Assembly (NCBI GenBank): GCA_902461815.1
Contig: CABPZE010000002.1
Coordinates: 216,263 to 280,262, forward strand
Direction of reading: 5' to 3'
DNA: 64,000 nucleotides
DNA from: CAG-390 sp003523225
GTDB lineage: Bacteria; Bacillota; Clostridia; Oscillospirales; CAG-272
The notes below the pieces were generated by a model, which was not told the DNA's origin, did not search any database, and was given only the letters and a program-made list of their open reading frames with translations. This document shows, piece by piece, positions 50,911-59,220 of the stretch. How positions within the stretch are numbered: position 1 is the first letter of the stretch; every line of letters starts with the position of its first letter. A program made the translations under genes and the position numbers.

Positions 50911-52689
50911 TTATTTGCAGGCGGATAAATATTTTTTTGCCGCTTCGACAATGTCGTTTTTCAGCTTGTCCGAATATGTCCTTCCGCTTTCGATCTTAAG
51001 ACAAAGTGCACTGCAATACTGCTCCATATAGTCAAGCAGACCGCTCTGAACCGACTTTATCTCCCCAAGCGGAATATCCACAAACAGCCTTGCCTGTGCG
51101 CAGATGAGCGTAATGACCTGCCGGTGCAGAGATAGCGGTGAGTTTTTGCTTTGCCGCAAAAGCTGCATCAGCCCCGCGCCGTATCTTAGCTGAAGCGCCG
51201 TGCTTGAATCCAGCTCTCCGCCGAACTGAGAAAACGCCTGCATCTCACGGTACTGCGCAAGATCAAGCCGTACAGTACCGACCGATTTTTTCATGACATT
51301 CGTCTGCGCCGAACCGCCCACGCGGGAAACCGACAGACCTACATTGATTGCGGGACGCTGCCCGGCAAAAAACAGCTCGCTTTCAAGGAAAAGCTGACCG
51401 TCGGTGATGGAAATGATATTTGTAGGAATATATGCCGACACGTCGCCCGCCTGCGTTTCCACGATGGGCAACGCCGTCATGCTTCCTCCGCCAAGCTCAT
51501 CGGAAAGCTGAGCCGAACGCTCAAGAAGCCTTGAGTGAAGATAGAACACGTCTCCCGGGTACGCCTCACGTCCGGGGGATCTTCCGAGCAGCAGACTCAG
51601 AGTGCGGTATGCCACGGCATGCTTTGAAAGGTCGTCGTATATGATGAGAACATCCCTGCCGTGATACATAAAATACTCGGCAACCGCACAGCCCGCATAC
51701 GGGGCAATATATTGCAGCGACGCCGGGTCGCTTGCGGGAGAGGACACCACTACGGTGTAATCCATGGCGTCATGCTTTTTGAGTGTGGCTACCACCTTGG
51801 AAATGGAGCTTGCCTTTTGTCCGACGGCAACATAAACGCAGACCACGTTTTTGCCCTTCTGGTTGATGATGGTGTCGGTTGCTATCGTGGTCTTGCCCGT
51901 TTGACGGTCGCCTATTATCAGCTCACGCTGTCCGCGCCCGATTGGAAACATGGAGTCAATAGCAAGAATACCCGTCTCCATGGGACGGCTGACCGGTTTT
52001 CTTTCCATAATGCCCGGGGCGGGACGCTCTATCGGGAAATACTCCTTTGCCCCAAGCTCTCCGCCGTCGTCCACAGGCTTGCCCAGCGGATCAATGATCC
52101 TGCCGAGTATTTTGGTGCTTATGGGAATACCCGCGGTCCGCTGTGTTCTCACCACGCGGCTTCCCTCAGAGATATCGGAATCGTCGCCGAAAAGGACGAC
52201 ACCGTTCGTTCCGTCCGAACGGATATCCAGAACCATACCCTTGACTCCGCAGTCAAAGAGCACTATCTCGCCGTATTCGACCTCATGCAAGCCCTCGATG
52301 ACAGCAATACCGTCACCGATAGACATCACAAATCCGACCTGCTGATGTCCCGTGTTAAGCTCAAAGTCTTTAATATCCTCTCGCAGAAGCGAGATGATAT
52401 TTGAAGGGTCGTACTCCTTTTTGAGCGACTGGAAGGACTTGCGCAATTGCCGGAGTCTGCCGAGCGTGCTCCAGTCGTAGTTTTCGTCTCCCACATAAAT
52501 GCGGAAGCCTCCGACAACGCTCGGGTCTTTTTTGATCACAAAATCAATATCGTCGGCATGATATTCGGAAAGAAAGAATTCGCGCAGCTTGTCAAGCTGT
52601 TCAGCGGACGGCGGAGTCAGGCACTGTATTTCAACCTTGAGTGTGTCTTTTTTCGCCTCTTCCAGCTCGTCAAAATTACTTTCCACCAT
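50911..52689 (-). CDS. atpA: Fused ATP synthase delta C-terminal domain and alpha subunit
   Basis: The 592-residue product is about 90 residues longer than a normal alpha subunit. Residues 1-85 look like the C-terminal domain of delta (AtpH): KVEIQCLTPPSAEQLDKLREF, then DPSVVGGFRIYVGDENYDWSTLGRL. From about 92 comes a normal alpha start (IISLLREDIKDFELNTGHQQVGFVMSIGDGIAVIEG), Walker A GDRQTGKTTIA and the VGLSVSRVGGSAQ region. GAGGTC lies five bases before the ATG. No separate atpH is seen between atpF and this gene, which overlap by 14 bases. Delta normally ties F1 to the stator stalk; here the link is covalent. The N-terminal delta domain is missing from this window. Confidence 0.9.
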   Translation of the reverse strand: MVESNFDELEEAKKDTLKVEIQCLTPPSAEQLDKLREFFLSEYHADDIDFVIKKDPSVVGGFRIYVGDENYDWSTLGRLRQLRKSFQSLKKEYDPSNIISLLREDIKDFELNTGHQQVGFVMSIGDGIAVIEGLHEVEYGEIVLFDCGVKGMVLDIRSDGTNGVVLFGDDSDISEGSRVVRTQRTAGIPISTKILGRIIDPLGKPVDDGGELGAKEYFPIERPAPGIMERKPVSRPMETGILAIDSMFPIGRGQRELIIGDRQTGKTTIATDTIINQKGKNVVCVYVAVGQKASSISKVVATLKKHDAMDYTVVVSSPASDPASLQYIAPYAGCAVAEYFMYHGRDVLIIYDDLSKHAVAYRTLSLLLGRSPGREAYPGDVFYLHSRLLERSAQLSDELGGGSMTALPIVETQAGDVSAYIPTNIISITDGQLFLESELFFAGQRPAINVGLSVSRVGGSAQTNVMKKSVGTVRLDLAQYREMQAFSQFGGELDSSTALQLRYGAGLMQLLRQSKNSPLSLHRQVITLICAQARLFVDIPLGEIKSVQSGLLDYMEQYCSALCLKIESGRTYSDKLKNDIVEAAKKYLSACK

Positions 52690-53197
52690 GCTTTGACCTC
52701 TCGTCTGACACGTTTTTGTCGGCAAGTCTGATGAACTCATCGTAAAGCGCGCTGTCGCGCTCGGGGGTGACCGTATTGCTCACTAACTTTTGCGCGGCGG
52801 TAAGGACAAGCTCCCCTATCTCGGTTTGCGCCGACTCAAGGATATGCACCTTGCGATCCTCTGCCTCCTGCTCGGCGGCGTGGACAATGGCAGTGGCTTT
52901 TTCCTTTGCTTCCTTTATGTACTGGGTGGAAAGCTCAGCCAGTTCCTTTTCGCTGGCTTTTCTTTTCTCCAGTATTTCGGTCTCCGCGTCCTGAAGCTTT
53001 TTTTCGTACTCAAGACGAAGCTGTTCGTTTTTCTCCGCGGTCTGTTTGTTTTTTTCTTCCGCTTCGGCAAAATAAGCGCGCCTGTTTTCAAGGAATTTAT
53101 TTACGGGCTTGAACAGCAGAAGTGTCAGACCGCCGGCAAGAATAACGAAATTCAGCATATGGAGAAGAATTTGCAGAAAATCAATATTCAGCGGCAT
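52676..53197 (-). CDS. atpF: ATP synthase subunit b
   Basis: Stator-stalk subunit. The 173-residue product has an N-terminal membrane helix (about 5-27, FLQILLHMLNFVILAGGLTLLLF) and a long charged coiled coil (about 38-140, EKNKQTAEKNEQLRLEYEKK). It ends by overlapping the delta-alpha fusion gene. Length is normal for b, so the missing delta N-terminal domain is not fused here. Confidence 0.93.
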   Translation of the reverse strand: MPLNIDFLQILLHMLNFVILAGGLTLLLFKPVNKFLENRRAYFAEAEEKNKQTAEKNEQLRLEYEKKLQDAETEILEKRKASEKELAELSTQYIKEAKEKATAIVHAAEQEAEDRKVHILESAQTEIGELVLTAAQKLVSNTVTPERDSALYDEFIRLADKNVSDERSKHGGK

Positions 53198-53213
53198 TTT
53201 TTAACCTCTTAAA

Positions 53214-53591
53214 TCAAAGAACGAATATGACCAGTATGGCAACGATCAAAGCGTATATTATAACGGTTTCAATAAACACAAGACCCAGCATCATGGCGGA
53301 ATTGATCTTTGAAGCCGCTTCGGGCTGACGCGCCATGCTTTCGGTGCTTTTGGAAATAGCCATTCCCATTGCAATTGCACCCGCAGTGCCGACAACGCCC
53401 ACCGCGATAGCTGCAGCCATAGCCTTTGATATGGTCACCTTGCTCTCGTCGCTTGCGGTGCTTTCCGCGTTTTCCGCAGGAACTTCAACCGCATCCGCGT
53501 CGGATGCAAATGCTGAAACCGTCATGGCACTGATAAATGTAAGCATAAGTATTGCGGTCATAAAAATTGAGATCAGTTTTCTTCTTTTCAT
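53214..53591 (-). CDS. atpE: ATP synthase subunit c with signal-peptide-like extension
   Basis: Subunit c forms the rotating membrane ring. The 125-residue product is about 45 residues longer than usual: residues 1-30 look like a signal peptide (SIFMTAILMLTFISAMTVSAFA), followed by an acidic Glu/Asp stretch (about 31-50). Then come the two hairpin helices (AMAAAIAVGVVGTAGAIAM and GLVFIETVIIYALIVAILVIF) with the loop ARQPEA. The ion-binding Glu is in IETVIIY. Thr and Tyr follow it as in sodium-type rings, but the helix-1 Gln is replaced. The start is the ATG that overlaps the atpB stop. Confidence 0.88.
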   Translation of the reverse strand: MKRRKLISIFMTAILMLTFISAMTVSAFASDADAVEVPAENAESTASDESKVTISKAMAAAIAVGVVGTAGAIAMGMAISKSTESMARQPEAASKINSAMMLGLVFIETVIIYALIVAILVIFVL

Positions 53592-54439
53592 TGCTGTTTT
53601 ACCTTCTTTTCTTTTTTGGTTTTTGGTTTCTTCGGCTTCGGCTCTACCGCCTCGCCATAAAATACGGAAACAAGCGTTGCAAGCACATAGGTCTGAATGG
53701 CGGCGTGAAGGAGCGTAAACATAACGCCCACGATCACGGGAAGCACAAAGCTGAGGCTGACGTAATAATATACAAGCTCCGTTACCAGCAAGCCGCTCAG
53801 CAACGCGCCGAACAGACGAAAGCTCATGGAAATAGGAAGCGAGAAGTCCTTGAGAACGCTGAGCCCGCCGCGCAAGCCCCGGCATATGAAGCCGCCGCCG
53901 AGGATAACGGCGTAGGACATAAAGCCCAACGCAATGGCGGCATTGATATCGGATATCGGCGCCGGCAGTGAGATCGACTCGCCCGTCGTTGTGATCGCCT
54001 GAATGCCGAACAGCTCAAATATCGTGCTGAAAAATATGTATACGCCTGCGCTGAAAATATACGCTCCGATAAATCCGGGCTTGTGACTGCTGTTTTTGCC
54101 CGCCATATCCGTGAAAAATCCGACCAGCTTTTCAATAAGGATCTGAAACTTTCCCGGAACGATCCTGAACTTCGGAATTGCAAATATCCGGATGACTGCC
54201 GCCGCAATAAGCAAGATTGCCGTCACAACATAGGCGGAGATCAGACCGGGATTCACCTCCAACCCGAAAAGACTGATCTTATTTTTTTCGTGCAGCACGC
54301 CGTCGAGCATTACCTCTTTGATGCTCTCGCTCTTTTCGGCAGGATGCCACAAAACAATGATCCCGACAAGAATTAACGCAATAAGCGTAAGCCAGACCGC
54401 AAGAAATATCCGCTTTCGTTTCTTGCTTTTTTGATCCAT
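53588..54439 (-). CDS. atpB: ATP synthase subunit a
   Basis: The stationary proton channel. The 283-residue product has about six membrane segments; the essential arginine is in SISMSFRLFGALLSG and conserved residues follow in the last helix (MFTLLHAAIQTYVLATLVSVFY). GGAGGTG lies eight bases before the ATG at 54439. The start of atpE overlaps its stop. No atpI precedes it. Confidence 0.93.
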   Translation of the reverse strand: MDQKSKKRKRIFLAVWLTLIALILVGIIVLWHPAEKSESIKEVMLDGVLHEKNKISLFGLEVNPGLISAYVVTAILLIAAAVIRIFAIPKFRIVPGKFQILIEKLVGFFTDMAGKNSSHKPGFIGAYIFSAGVYIFFSTIFELFGIQAITTTGESISLPAPISDINAAIALGFMSYAVILGGGFICRGLRGGLSVLKDFSLPISMSFRLFGALLSGLLVTELVYYYVSLSFVLPVIVGVMFTLLHAAIQTYVLATLVSVFYGEAVEPKPKKPKTKKEKKVKQQ

Positions 54440-54487
54440 TTCAATATCACCTCCATCTGGCATATCCGTGTCAAATATTAAATTGAA

Positions 54488-54516
54488 ATTATACACCTCA
54501 AACGCCTGTTTGTCAA
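54488..54516 (-). promoter_or_regulatory. ATP synthase operon promoter
   Basis: On the minus strand TTGACA (54511-54516) and TATAAT (54488-54493) are 17 bases apart. The spacer end TTTGAGGTG plus TATA is identical to that of the arsR promoter. Confidence 0.85.
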
Positions 54517-54539
54517 TATTAAAAAGCGACATTTAGCGA

Positions 54540-54778
54540 TTTATCCCGCTGCGTTTCAAACTGCCCAAGCACTCCGCCGCATTGCTATTAATTTCGTAGC
54601 CGACGAACACCCTGTCCTTCGCCCGCCCCGGCTCGTCAGATAAATGACACAATTATATTACCTGCCAAAAACAATGCCGAAAAGCTTTATATCTCAGAAT
54701 AAAGATATCACCGGACTCAGCAATGGATATCGCTTCCGAAAAAGAAGGTACACTCCAGGCGGCTGAATCCGGTGACAC
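54540..54778. other. Decayed region upstream of the ATP synthase operon
   Basis: No intact gene. A minus-strand frame (about 54541-54650) reads AKDRVFVGYEINSNAAECLG and stops; it may be the end of a lost gene. An imperfect inverted pair ATCACCGGACTCAGC/GCTGAATCCGGTGAC (about 54710-54775) is visible. Confidence 0.4.
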
Positions 54779-55021
54779 TTACAGTATATCAGATCTGTTT
54801 GAAATTGTCAACAGATTAACGGTGGCTTTTGAAATCAGCAAACTGCTGTTATAGCTTGTTTTTTCCAAAAAAGAATACAGCAGATACAACAGCGATAATT
54901 CAATCAGTATACCAGCATATAACGCAACAATTTGCAAAATGTATTTGACTAAAATCACTTGGTCAAGCTGTTTGGCGACAGCAATAAACATCAGAACAGC
55001 AACGGAAACGGAAAAAACCAC
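54779..55021 (-). pseudogene. Hydrophobic fragment, unassigned
   Basis: An 80-residue frame with two hydrophobic segments (VFSVSVAVLMFIAVA and VKYILQIVALYAGILIELSLLYLLYSFL) and a polar end. It starts at a GTG inside the methyltransferase-like fragment and has no ribosome site, so it is probably the tail of a larger membrane protein joined there by deletion. Family not recognised. Confidence 0.4.
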
Positions 55022-55170
55022 GATATATGCTCCGCCAGAAAAGCCGCAGGTCTTTCCTTGCCGAACATGCGTTCAAAATCCGCCCTGCATAACAGATCAA
55101 GTTCGGTTTTCTGAGTGCTTATCCATCCGTCAAAATCCGTTTTCCCAGCTCCGATTACTATTTTCACCAT
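54991..55170 (-). pseudogene. N-terminal fragment of a SAM methyltransferase-like protein
   Basis: After GAGGT and ATG the frame reads MVKIVIGAGKTDFDGWISTQ, then LLCRADFERMFGKERPAAFLAEH, the start of a small clostridial methyltransferase-like family as I remember it, where AEHVWEH usually follows. Here it changes into unrelated sequence after about residue 48 and stops at 59. The rest of the gene is gone. Confidence 0.6.
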
Positions 55171-55230
55171 TGCACCTCTTACGATCCGATCATGCTTTTA
55201 TTACTAAAAGGCTTAAGGTCATAAGCTCGT

Positions 55231-55602
55231 TCAAAAGCCTGATTTTTTCAGCAGTTTTTCCACCTCGGCGGTTTTCAGAACTTTGCCCATTGACACGACC
55301 TTTTCATTGACTACAATGGCAGGCATACTCATCACGCCATACTCCATGACTTTTTTCATATCGGTGATATACTCCACTTCCACCGACAAGCCCAATGCCT
55401 TAACGGCTTCTTTTGCATTTTCATACTGCTGGTGACAGGATCTACAGCCTGCCCCCAGGACTTTTACGCATCAAATGCCGTTTTTAGCTTCAGGGCAGCA
55501 AGCAGCTGTTTTTTTGCTGTCCCCGTTCTTTGAGCATCCGCAATTGCAAGTGCAGGATGTTGTTTTCTTTTCCTTTTTCTTTCCGAAATTGAACAGTGAC
55601 AT
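55231..55602 (-). CDS. Thioredoxin-like protein with in-frame TGA
   Basis: A start MSLFNFGKKKEKK after GGAGG opens a frame with a Cys-rich segment (CTCNCGCSKNG, AACCPEAKNGI), then TGA at 55471-55473. The same frame continues without shift as CVKVLGAGCRSCHQQYENAKEAV, then VMEYGVMSMPAIVVNEKVVSMGKV, a complete TM0996-type thioredoxin domain, to a stop at 55231. Clostridial relatives are single proteins of about 140 residues with this layout. The TGA is therefore a nonsense mutation, a sequencing error, or a recoded selenocysteine. As read normally, only 43 residues are made. It follows an ArsP-like permease. Confidence 0.75.
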
Positions 55603-55622
55603 AATGATACCTCCATGTGTTT

Positions 55623-56636
55623 TTATAAAATAAGCGGTTGAATCAAATTGAATAAATACCCTACAAGTATGATACCTGATGTGCATATCGCAATGAAAAG
55701 GCCGAGTAGCTTCGGCTTTACCGCTTTGCGCAGCATGACCATTGACGGCAGCGAAAGCGTAGTGACTGCCATCATAAAGGACAGCACCACGCCAAGCAAT
55801 GCGCCTTTGGCAAGCAGAGCCTCCGCAATCGGGATAGTGCCGAAAATATCCGCATACATAGGCACGCCGGCGACTGTCGAAAGAATAACGCCGAACGGAT
55901 TTTTATTGCCAAGCACCTTTACAATAAGATCTTTCGGGATCCAGTTGTGAATAATTGCTCCGATACCTACACCAATAAGTACATAAGGAGCAACCTTTTT
56001 TGCGGTTGAGAGAACCTGCTCCCATGCATATTTCAGGCGGTCTTTGAAATGCAGCTCCTCCTGCGGAATATCAAGCGAGCGACCGTTGCGTATGTATTCT
56101 TCCACCTGATCTTCAAGGTGCAGCTTTTCAATCAGTGTACCGCCGGCAACGGCAATGACAAGACCAAGCACCACATAGACGGCGGCAACCTTCCACCCGA
56201 AAATACTCATAAGCAGTACAAGGCTTCCGAGGTCGACCATAGGAGAGGAAATCAGGAATGAAAAAGTAACGCCAAGAGGCAATCCGGCACTTGTGAATCC
56301 TATAAACAGCGGGATCGACGAGCAGGAGCAAAACGGCGTTACTGTTCCAAGCAGCGCGGCAAGTATATTTGCCCATATCCCGTGAAATCTTCCGAGTATC
56401 TTTTTTGTTCTCTCCGGCGGGAAGTAGCTTTGAATATATGAAATGATAAAAATCAACACGCCCAGGAGGACCATTATTTTTATGGTATCATAGATAAAAA
56501 ACTGAACACTGCCACCTATCCTGGTTGTCGTATCCAAGCCGCAAGCATTCAGAACTGTACTTATAAGTCGGTACAGCCAGTGCATACCGAGGATCTCATT
56601 CTGAAAGAAATCCCATGCTGTACTTAACAACTCCAT
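55623..56636 (-). CDS. DUF318/ArsP-like permease
   Basis: A 337-residue membrane permease with about eight hydrophobic segments, family UPF0718 (YraQ/ArsP). The conserved TPFCSCSSIPLFIGF and the SSPMVDLGSLVLL segment are family marks; ArsP members export organoarsenicals. The two cysteines in FCSCSS are those thought to bind the metalloid. The start at 56636 follows GGGGG. Next to it are an ArsR regulator and a thioredoxin-like protein, the standard operon. Confidence 0.88.
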   Translation of the reverse strand: MELLSTAWDFFQNEILGMHWLYRLISTVLNACGLDTTTRIGGSVQFFIYDTIKIMVLLGVLIFIISYIQSYFPPERTKKILGRFHGIWANILAALLGTVTPFCSCSSIPLFIGFTSAGLPLGVTFSFLISSPMVDLGSLVLLMSIFGWKVAAVYVVLGLVIAVAGGTLIEKLHLEDQVEEYIRNGRSLDIPQEELHFKDRLKYAWEQVLSTAKKVAPYVLIGVGIGAIIHNWIPKDLIVKVLGNKNPFGVILSTVAGVPMYADIFGTIPIAEALLAKGALLGVVLSFMMAVTTLSLPSMVMLRKAVKPKLLGLFIAICTSGIILVGYLFNLIQPLIL

Positions 56637-56713
56637 ATTAACCCCCGAAAATATCAGATCCGTTTTTTCGATATATAATGCAGAACAAAACACCCGCAAA
56701 TTGCGGTTACCCG

Positions 56714-57028
56714 TCACTTCGCGCATATATTGCAGTCAGACGGCTCGTCATTTACCTCAAGTATCTCACCCAGCAGCTCCATTGCGTGACGGCTTCCGTC
56801 CCTGCATATCTTATAATGTGTCCACTTGCCGTCTTCACGCCTGACAACTATTCCGGATTCGCACAGTATTTTCATGTGATAGGACAACGATGACTGCGGC
56901 ATATCCATTTTTTCGGTCAGAACACAGGTGCATTTTTCCCCGCTTTTAAGCAGCTCCAGTATTTGCAGACGCCTCGGGTCGCAAAAAGCCTTGAAAACCT
57001 TCGCCCTCTCTTCGTAAACAGACTCCAT
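56714..57028 (-). CDS. ArsR/SmtB family repressor
   Basis: A 104-residue metal-sensing winged-helix repressor. RADKVFKAFCDPRRLQILELL-like N-terminal helices, then KCTCVLTEKMDMPQSSLSYHMKIL; CTC on the third helix is the ArsR-type arsenite site, and C-terminal CNIC adds two more cysteines. The ATG at 57028 has GAGG at eight bases; an ATG and a GTG just upstream are alternatives. It would repress its operon until an arsenic or antimony species binds. Confidence 0.92.
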   Translation of the reverse strand: MESVYEERAKVFKAFCDPRRLQILELLKSGEKCTCVLTEKMDMPQSSLSYHMKILCESGIVVRREDGKWTHYKICRDGSRHAMELLGEILEVNDEPSDCNICAK

Positions 57029-57042
57029 CCCCATCACCTCAA

Positions 57043-57058
57043 ATCAAAATTTCTTGAT
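57043..57058. promoter_or_regulatory. ArsR operator
   Basis: ATCAA-N6-TTGAT, the classic ArsR/SmtB half-site arrangement, lies between the arsR -10 box and its start codon. Confidence 0.75.
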
Positions 57059-57061
57059 ATA

Positions 57062-57090
57062 AGTATACACCTCAAATCCAAATTTGTCAA
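57062..57090 (-). promoter_or_regulatory. arsR promoter
   Basis: On the minus strand TTGACA (57085-57090) and TATACT (57062-57067) are 17 bases apart. Confidence 0.8.
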
Positions 57091-57154
57091 TATGTTTTTT
57101 AATATTGCATAACACTTTTTTTCATGAGGTCAAAGTTAATTTAAGCCCAGACGT

Positions 57155-57209
57155 AAAAAGCCCGTAACAGCTCTGCCGCAGGGCGGCAAAGCGCAGTTTC
57201 GGGCTTTTT
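57155..57209. terminator. Bidirectional hairpin after the flavoprotein operon
   Basis: AAAAAGCCCG pairs with CGGGCTTTTT around an inner TGCCGC/GCGGCA stem. The 220 bases between it and the flavoprotein gene hold nothing recognisable. Confidence 0.75.
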
Positions 57210-57429
57210 CGCCGGACTTAACAAGGTGTTCGAATGCAAAAGATGCAATATACCCCCATTGTTCACTGCAAAAGCCGAACACAAAATACAGCAATCGTCA
57301 TAACATCTGCCACAGATAAAATCATCATAATAATATTTTGGGCTTTTGATTTTCACGGATTCTGCTATATTTCGTGGTTTTGCTGTCTGAATGAGCTCGA
57401 CGCCAACCACAACCGATATTTATTCCCGG

Positions 57430-59220
57430 TCATGATCGTCTCTCGTTTTGCTGCCTTGCCAACAAGGTCTCAAACCAAAGCTCCGGATCGGGCATAGGAG
57501 AGGTTTTTTCAATATATGAGATCGCATTTTGTGTCAGTGTGCGCGTCCTGCGCATTTCGCCGCTGCTTTTATCAGGCAACCGATCCACCAGAGCCGAGCC
57601 GTGAGTCCCGACGTTTTCTGCTGAACAGATCATAGCGGATAGCACCGAACGCTGAGTCAATACCATATCGTAAAGTCTGAATAACTCTGCTATTTGTGAC
57701 CGGTCGTCGATCATAGCGGTTTCGAAGAATTGCTTACACAGCTTATCCACCTTGGCAAACAGTGCTTTCATGCCATAGGTGCTTCTGTCAAAATCCGCCA
57801 CGCGGCTCATCTCGGCTTGCAGCTCCTCACGTATCCGGGCAATATTTGATCTTCCGTATTGTACATCCGGTGTTGGGTATTTGACAGAGAGATGCTTTTC
57901 TTCCGTTTGCTTTGCAATATGCTCAGCCGCACGCAGACTTCCGACCTGAGTGGAATTGAGCGCGCTTCCGCCGGGGCGGTAGACGCCGAAGGTCCCCGCC
58001 GCCTCGCCTGCAACATATAACCCGGAAACATCGCTTTGCCAATGAGAATCGACCGTCACGCCTCCGTTGCAGTGCTGCGCACAAACGGCAATCTCCAAGC
58101 GCTCGGTATACAGATCGATTCCGTGATCGGCATAAAGCTCTATCGCGCCGATATTCATTTTGGCAAGCCTCTCAATAGGCGTACCGAGCAGCGCACCCGA
58201 GCGTTCAAGATACCCGTACGCCTCGGAGGGAAGAACCGAAAAACCGTTCTCCAGGCCTTTGGGATCGTGCATAAAGTCCAGATATACACGGTTCCCCTTT
58301 TTTATCTCCTCCGCAACCAACAGGTCGACCTTGGAGGAGCCGTCTGCTTTTCTCGTATCAAAGGGCCATTGATAGCCTTTGAGAAAGATCAATCCAAGCG
58401 ATTCCGCGCCCAAAGAATCATAGAGAAATTCGCGTTCGTTTCCTTCGGGATCCACGCAAATATAGCGCGGTAACACCTGCTGATAGGTCCCCGACAGATT
58501 CCAACGGAATTTGGTGCTGGCGATCCCGTACTGCCATTCTTCCATATTGGACAGAGAAGCTCCCGCATCAATGGCAAGCCCGGTCGCGCCGTGCTGGCTT
58601 TCCGGATAGACTGTATTTTTGTAGATTCCCGCGGGACCGCCCGTGCAAAGGATCACATTCTGACAGGAAATCACCGAAATCTCACCCGTGACTGTCGAAG
58701 CACACGCAATTCCCGCAACAGCCCCCCCGTCGGTCAGAATTTTGATCACTCTCTGAAGATCGATTATCTCAATTCCTTTCCCGCACACCGAGCGTTCCAG
58801 TGCTTCGGTCATATATCTGGAAGTCAGCGGACCGCACGATGTCGCGCGGCTTCTTGGGTCGTGGTCGGTCTTATAGCCCGCATATTCGCCATATTCGTTG
58901 GTCGGGAATGGAACGCCGAGCTCAACAAGGCGCATAAAGCACCGCGTCGAATACGCCGCCTCACACAAGGCGTGCTCGCCCATCACGCCGCCGCCTGAAT
59001 AGAGTGTATCTGCAAGCTCCCGCACGCTGTCTCCGTCGCTTCCGCACAGGGACAGCTTATAGTAGGTCTGCTTATCGCTTCCCGAATTGCGTGAGGTACC
59101 GCCCAACCGTCCCTCGGTCACAATTGCAATGTCTCTTACTCCGAGATCATAAAGTCGATCGGCGGCATTATAACCGGCGCAACCCGTTCCGATGATAATA
59201 GTATGATATCTGTTCTTCAT
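57430..59220 (-). CDS. Fumarate-reductase-like FAD flavoprotein
   Basis: A 596-residue FAD enzyme of the SdhA/FrdA/L-aspartate oxidase fold. FAD motif IIGTGCAGYNAADRL, the capping domain in the middle, and CAQHCNGGVTVDSHWQSDVSGLYVAGEAAGTFGVYRPGGSALNSTQVGS at about 390-440, where FrdA binds FAD. Substrate not known; such soluble members reduce unusual unsaturated acids in gut anaerobes. Start codon ATG overlaps the stop of the SDR gene. Confidence 0.82.
   Translation of the reverse strand: MKNRYHTIIIGTGCAGYNAADRLYDLGVRDIAIVTEGRLGGTSRNSGSDKQTYYKLSLCGSDGDSVRELADTLYSGGGVMGEHALCEAAYSTRCFMRLVELGVPFPTNEYGEYAGYKTDHDPRSRATSCGPLTSRYMTEALERSVCGKGIEIIDLQRVIKILTDGGAVAGIACASTVTGEISVISCQNVILCTGGPAGIYKNTVYPESQHGATGLAIDAGASLSNMEEWQYGIASTKFRWNLSGTYQQVLPRYICVDPEGNEREFLYDSLGAESLGLIFLKGYQWPFDTRKADGSSKVDLLVAEEIKKGNRVYLDFMHDPKGLENGFSVLPSEAYGYLERSGALLGTPIERLAKMNIGAIELYADHGIDLYTERLEIAVCAQHCNGGVTVDSHWQSDVSGLYVAGEAAGTFGVYRPGGSALNSTQVGSLRAAEHIAKQTEEKHLSVKYPTPDVQYGRSNIARIREELQAEMSRVADFDRSTYGMKALFAKVDKLCKQFFETAMIDDRSQIAELFRLYDMVLTQRSVLSAMICSAENVGTHGSALVDRLPDKSSGEMRRTRTLTQNAISYIEKTSPMPDPELWFETLLARQQNERRS

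Noticed and set aside
53592..53885. Extended N-terminus for subunit c
   Set aside because: It is the atpB sequence read in another frame; the c gene starts at the ATG overlapping the atpB stop.
57141..57410. Minus-strand frame of 89 codons between arsR and the flavoprotein gene
   Set aside because: It runs through a terminator hairpin and has no site or recognisable motif.
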